Source of the DNA: a virus
Length of the DNA: 60,605 bases
Strand: one strand, 5' to 3'
IMG/VR virus record: IMGVR_UViG_3300036770_004227
Location: 1-60,605 of that record
The translations under genes were made by a program, and so were the position numbers. Below, one piece after another: positions 60,000-60,605 of this stretch. Below the pieces are notes generated by a model, which did not search any database, had not been told where the DNA came from, and was given only the letters and a program-made list of their open reading frames with translations. Within the stretch, counting starts at the first letter, position 1; each line of letters starts with the position of its first letter.

Positions 60000-60605
60000 A
60001 TGTCAAAATACGAAAAATTAATTGAATATATCGTTAATGAACAAGACGAGAAAGCACGTGAACTTTTCCACCAATTAGTTGTTGAACGTTCACGCCAGAT
60101 TTATGAGTCATTAATTGACGAAGAAGATCTTGCTGAAATTGGCGGCGATGAAGTAGAAGACTTAGTTGACGAAATTTCAACTGATGAAGAAGGCATGTTG
60201 GAAGCAGAAGACGAGGATGAAGATGCTGAAATGGACATGGATGATGCCGAAGATGACATGGACGACGCTGAAATGGACATGGATGATGCCGAAGATGACA
60301 TGGACGACGCTGAAATGGACATGGATGACCATCATGCTGACATGGGTGGCAACGAAGAATTAGAAGATCGTATCATGGATCTAGAAGATTCTTTGGATGA
60401 ACTTAAGCGTGAATTCGAAGAATTAATGGGTCAAGGCGATGACGACATGGGCGGTGACATGGACATGGACATGGATGCAGACGCTGACATGGGCGGTGAC
60501 ATGGACATGGATGCAGACGCTGACATGGGTGATGATGAAATGAATCCAATGCCAGAAGAAATGCAAATGTACGAAGCCAAGAAAGTCAAAAAAGAAGAAA
60601 TGCTT
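60000..60605 (+). CDS. Acidic repetitive prohead scaffold-like protein, 3' end outside window
   Basis: The frame opens at ATG 60000 behind AAAGGA and is open for 202 codons to the window edge. The N-terminus YEKLIEYIVNEQDEKARELF and VVERSRQIYESL is a pattern I recall from prohead-core proteins near gp21-gp23 in aquatic T4-like phages. The middle is extremely rich in Asp, Glu and Met (AEMDMDDAEDDMDD repeats), with a coiled coil LEDRIMDLEDSLDELKREF at about 121-139. Acidic, helical, repetitive character suits a scaffold that is later degraded by the prohead protease. Confidence 0.65.
   Translation, partial: MSKYEKLIEYIVNEQDEKARELFHQLVVERSRQIYESLIDEEDLAEIGGDEVEDLVDEISTDEEGMLEAEDEDEDAEMDMDDAEDDMDDAEMDMDDAEDDMDDAEMDMDDHHADMGGNEELEDRIMDLEDSLDELKREFEELMGQGDDDMGGDMDMDMDADADMGGDMDMDADADMGDDEMNPMPEEMQMYEAKKVKKEEML
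60225..60328 (+). repeat. 42-bp tandem repeat in the scaffold-like gene
   Basis: Two identical 42-base units (60225-60266 and 60267-60308) plus a 20-base partial third, encoding AEMDMDDAEDDMDD. A second, shorter Asp/Met repeat follows at about 60440-60530. Identical copies indicate recent expansion and probable length variation between relatives. Confidence 0.9.

Noticed and set aside
60225-60530. CRISPR-like repeats
   Set aside because: Units are contiguous in-frame protein repeats with no spacers.

Overview
The window is a contiguous piece of a large, AT-rich, T4-like myovirus genome (tailed phage with contractile tail). It holds recognisable homologues of T4 gp43 (DNA polymerase), gp45 (clamp), RNase H, gp46/gp47, gp55 (late sigma factor), DHFR, thymidylate synthase, dCMP deaminase, gp20 (portal) and baseplate proteins gp5, gp6, gp25, gp26 and gp53. 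Gene make-up and the many small conserved unknowns resemble T4-like phages of aquatic bacterioplankton. No photosynthesis genes are present, so a cyanobacterial host is not indicated; the host cannot be named from this sequence.

Layout. 1-4.7 kb (+): three low-complexity or virion-associated-looking proteins, one with LysM motifs, then a phage Dps (ferritin-like) gene. 4.7-5.6 kb (-): a GIY-YIG homing-type nuclease cassette with its own late promoter and leader hairpin. 5.7-15.2 kb (+): replication genes (DsbA-like, gp43, gp45, RNase H), a TET-associated-type DNA glycosyltransferase with its small partner, and a run of small unknowns. 15.2-16.2 kb (-): three small membrane proteins, including a 59-aa lipoprotein, that look like a lysis cassette. 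16.3-22 kb (+): a MoxR AAA+ ATPase paired with a zincin/VWA protein, small unknowns, then DHFR and thymidylate synthase, with dCMP deaminase convergent. 22.5-49.1 kb (-): one long tail and baseplate block, including a 4598-residue giant structural protein of 13.8 kb. 49.1-54.1 kb (+): gp55, gp47, gp46 and a second GIY-YIG gene, with a methyltransferase inserted antisense behind gp55. 54.1-54.7 kb: about 580 bp without a gene that folds into many strong hairpins and a pseudoknot, most likely a large ornate RNA. 54.7-60.6 kb: gp26 and a small partner (-), then a tape-measure candidate, gp20 portal, a small prohead-type protein and an acidic scaffold-like protein (+) that runs off the window.

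Two promoter classes are visible. Strong sigma70-like sites (TTGACA, 17 bp, TATAAT-like) precede clamp, RNase H, the small gene leading into MoxR/VWA, dCMP deaminase, gp55 and gp47. NATAAATA boxes of the T4 late type, mostly GATAAATA, precede virion genes and the mobile nuclease genes. The two classes fit an early/middle then late programme in which gp55, the gp45 clamp and host RNA polymerase switch on the structural block.

Best candidates for something new: the 580-nt structured RNA at 54.1-54.7 kb; the methyltransferase cassette bounded by a 42-bp duplication of the gp55 3' end; a probable AUU start codon in gp55; the phage Dps with an intact ferroxidase site; and the MoxR/zincin-VWA pair.
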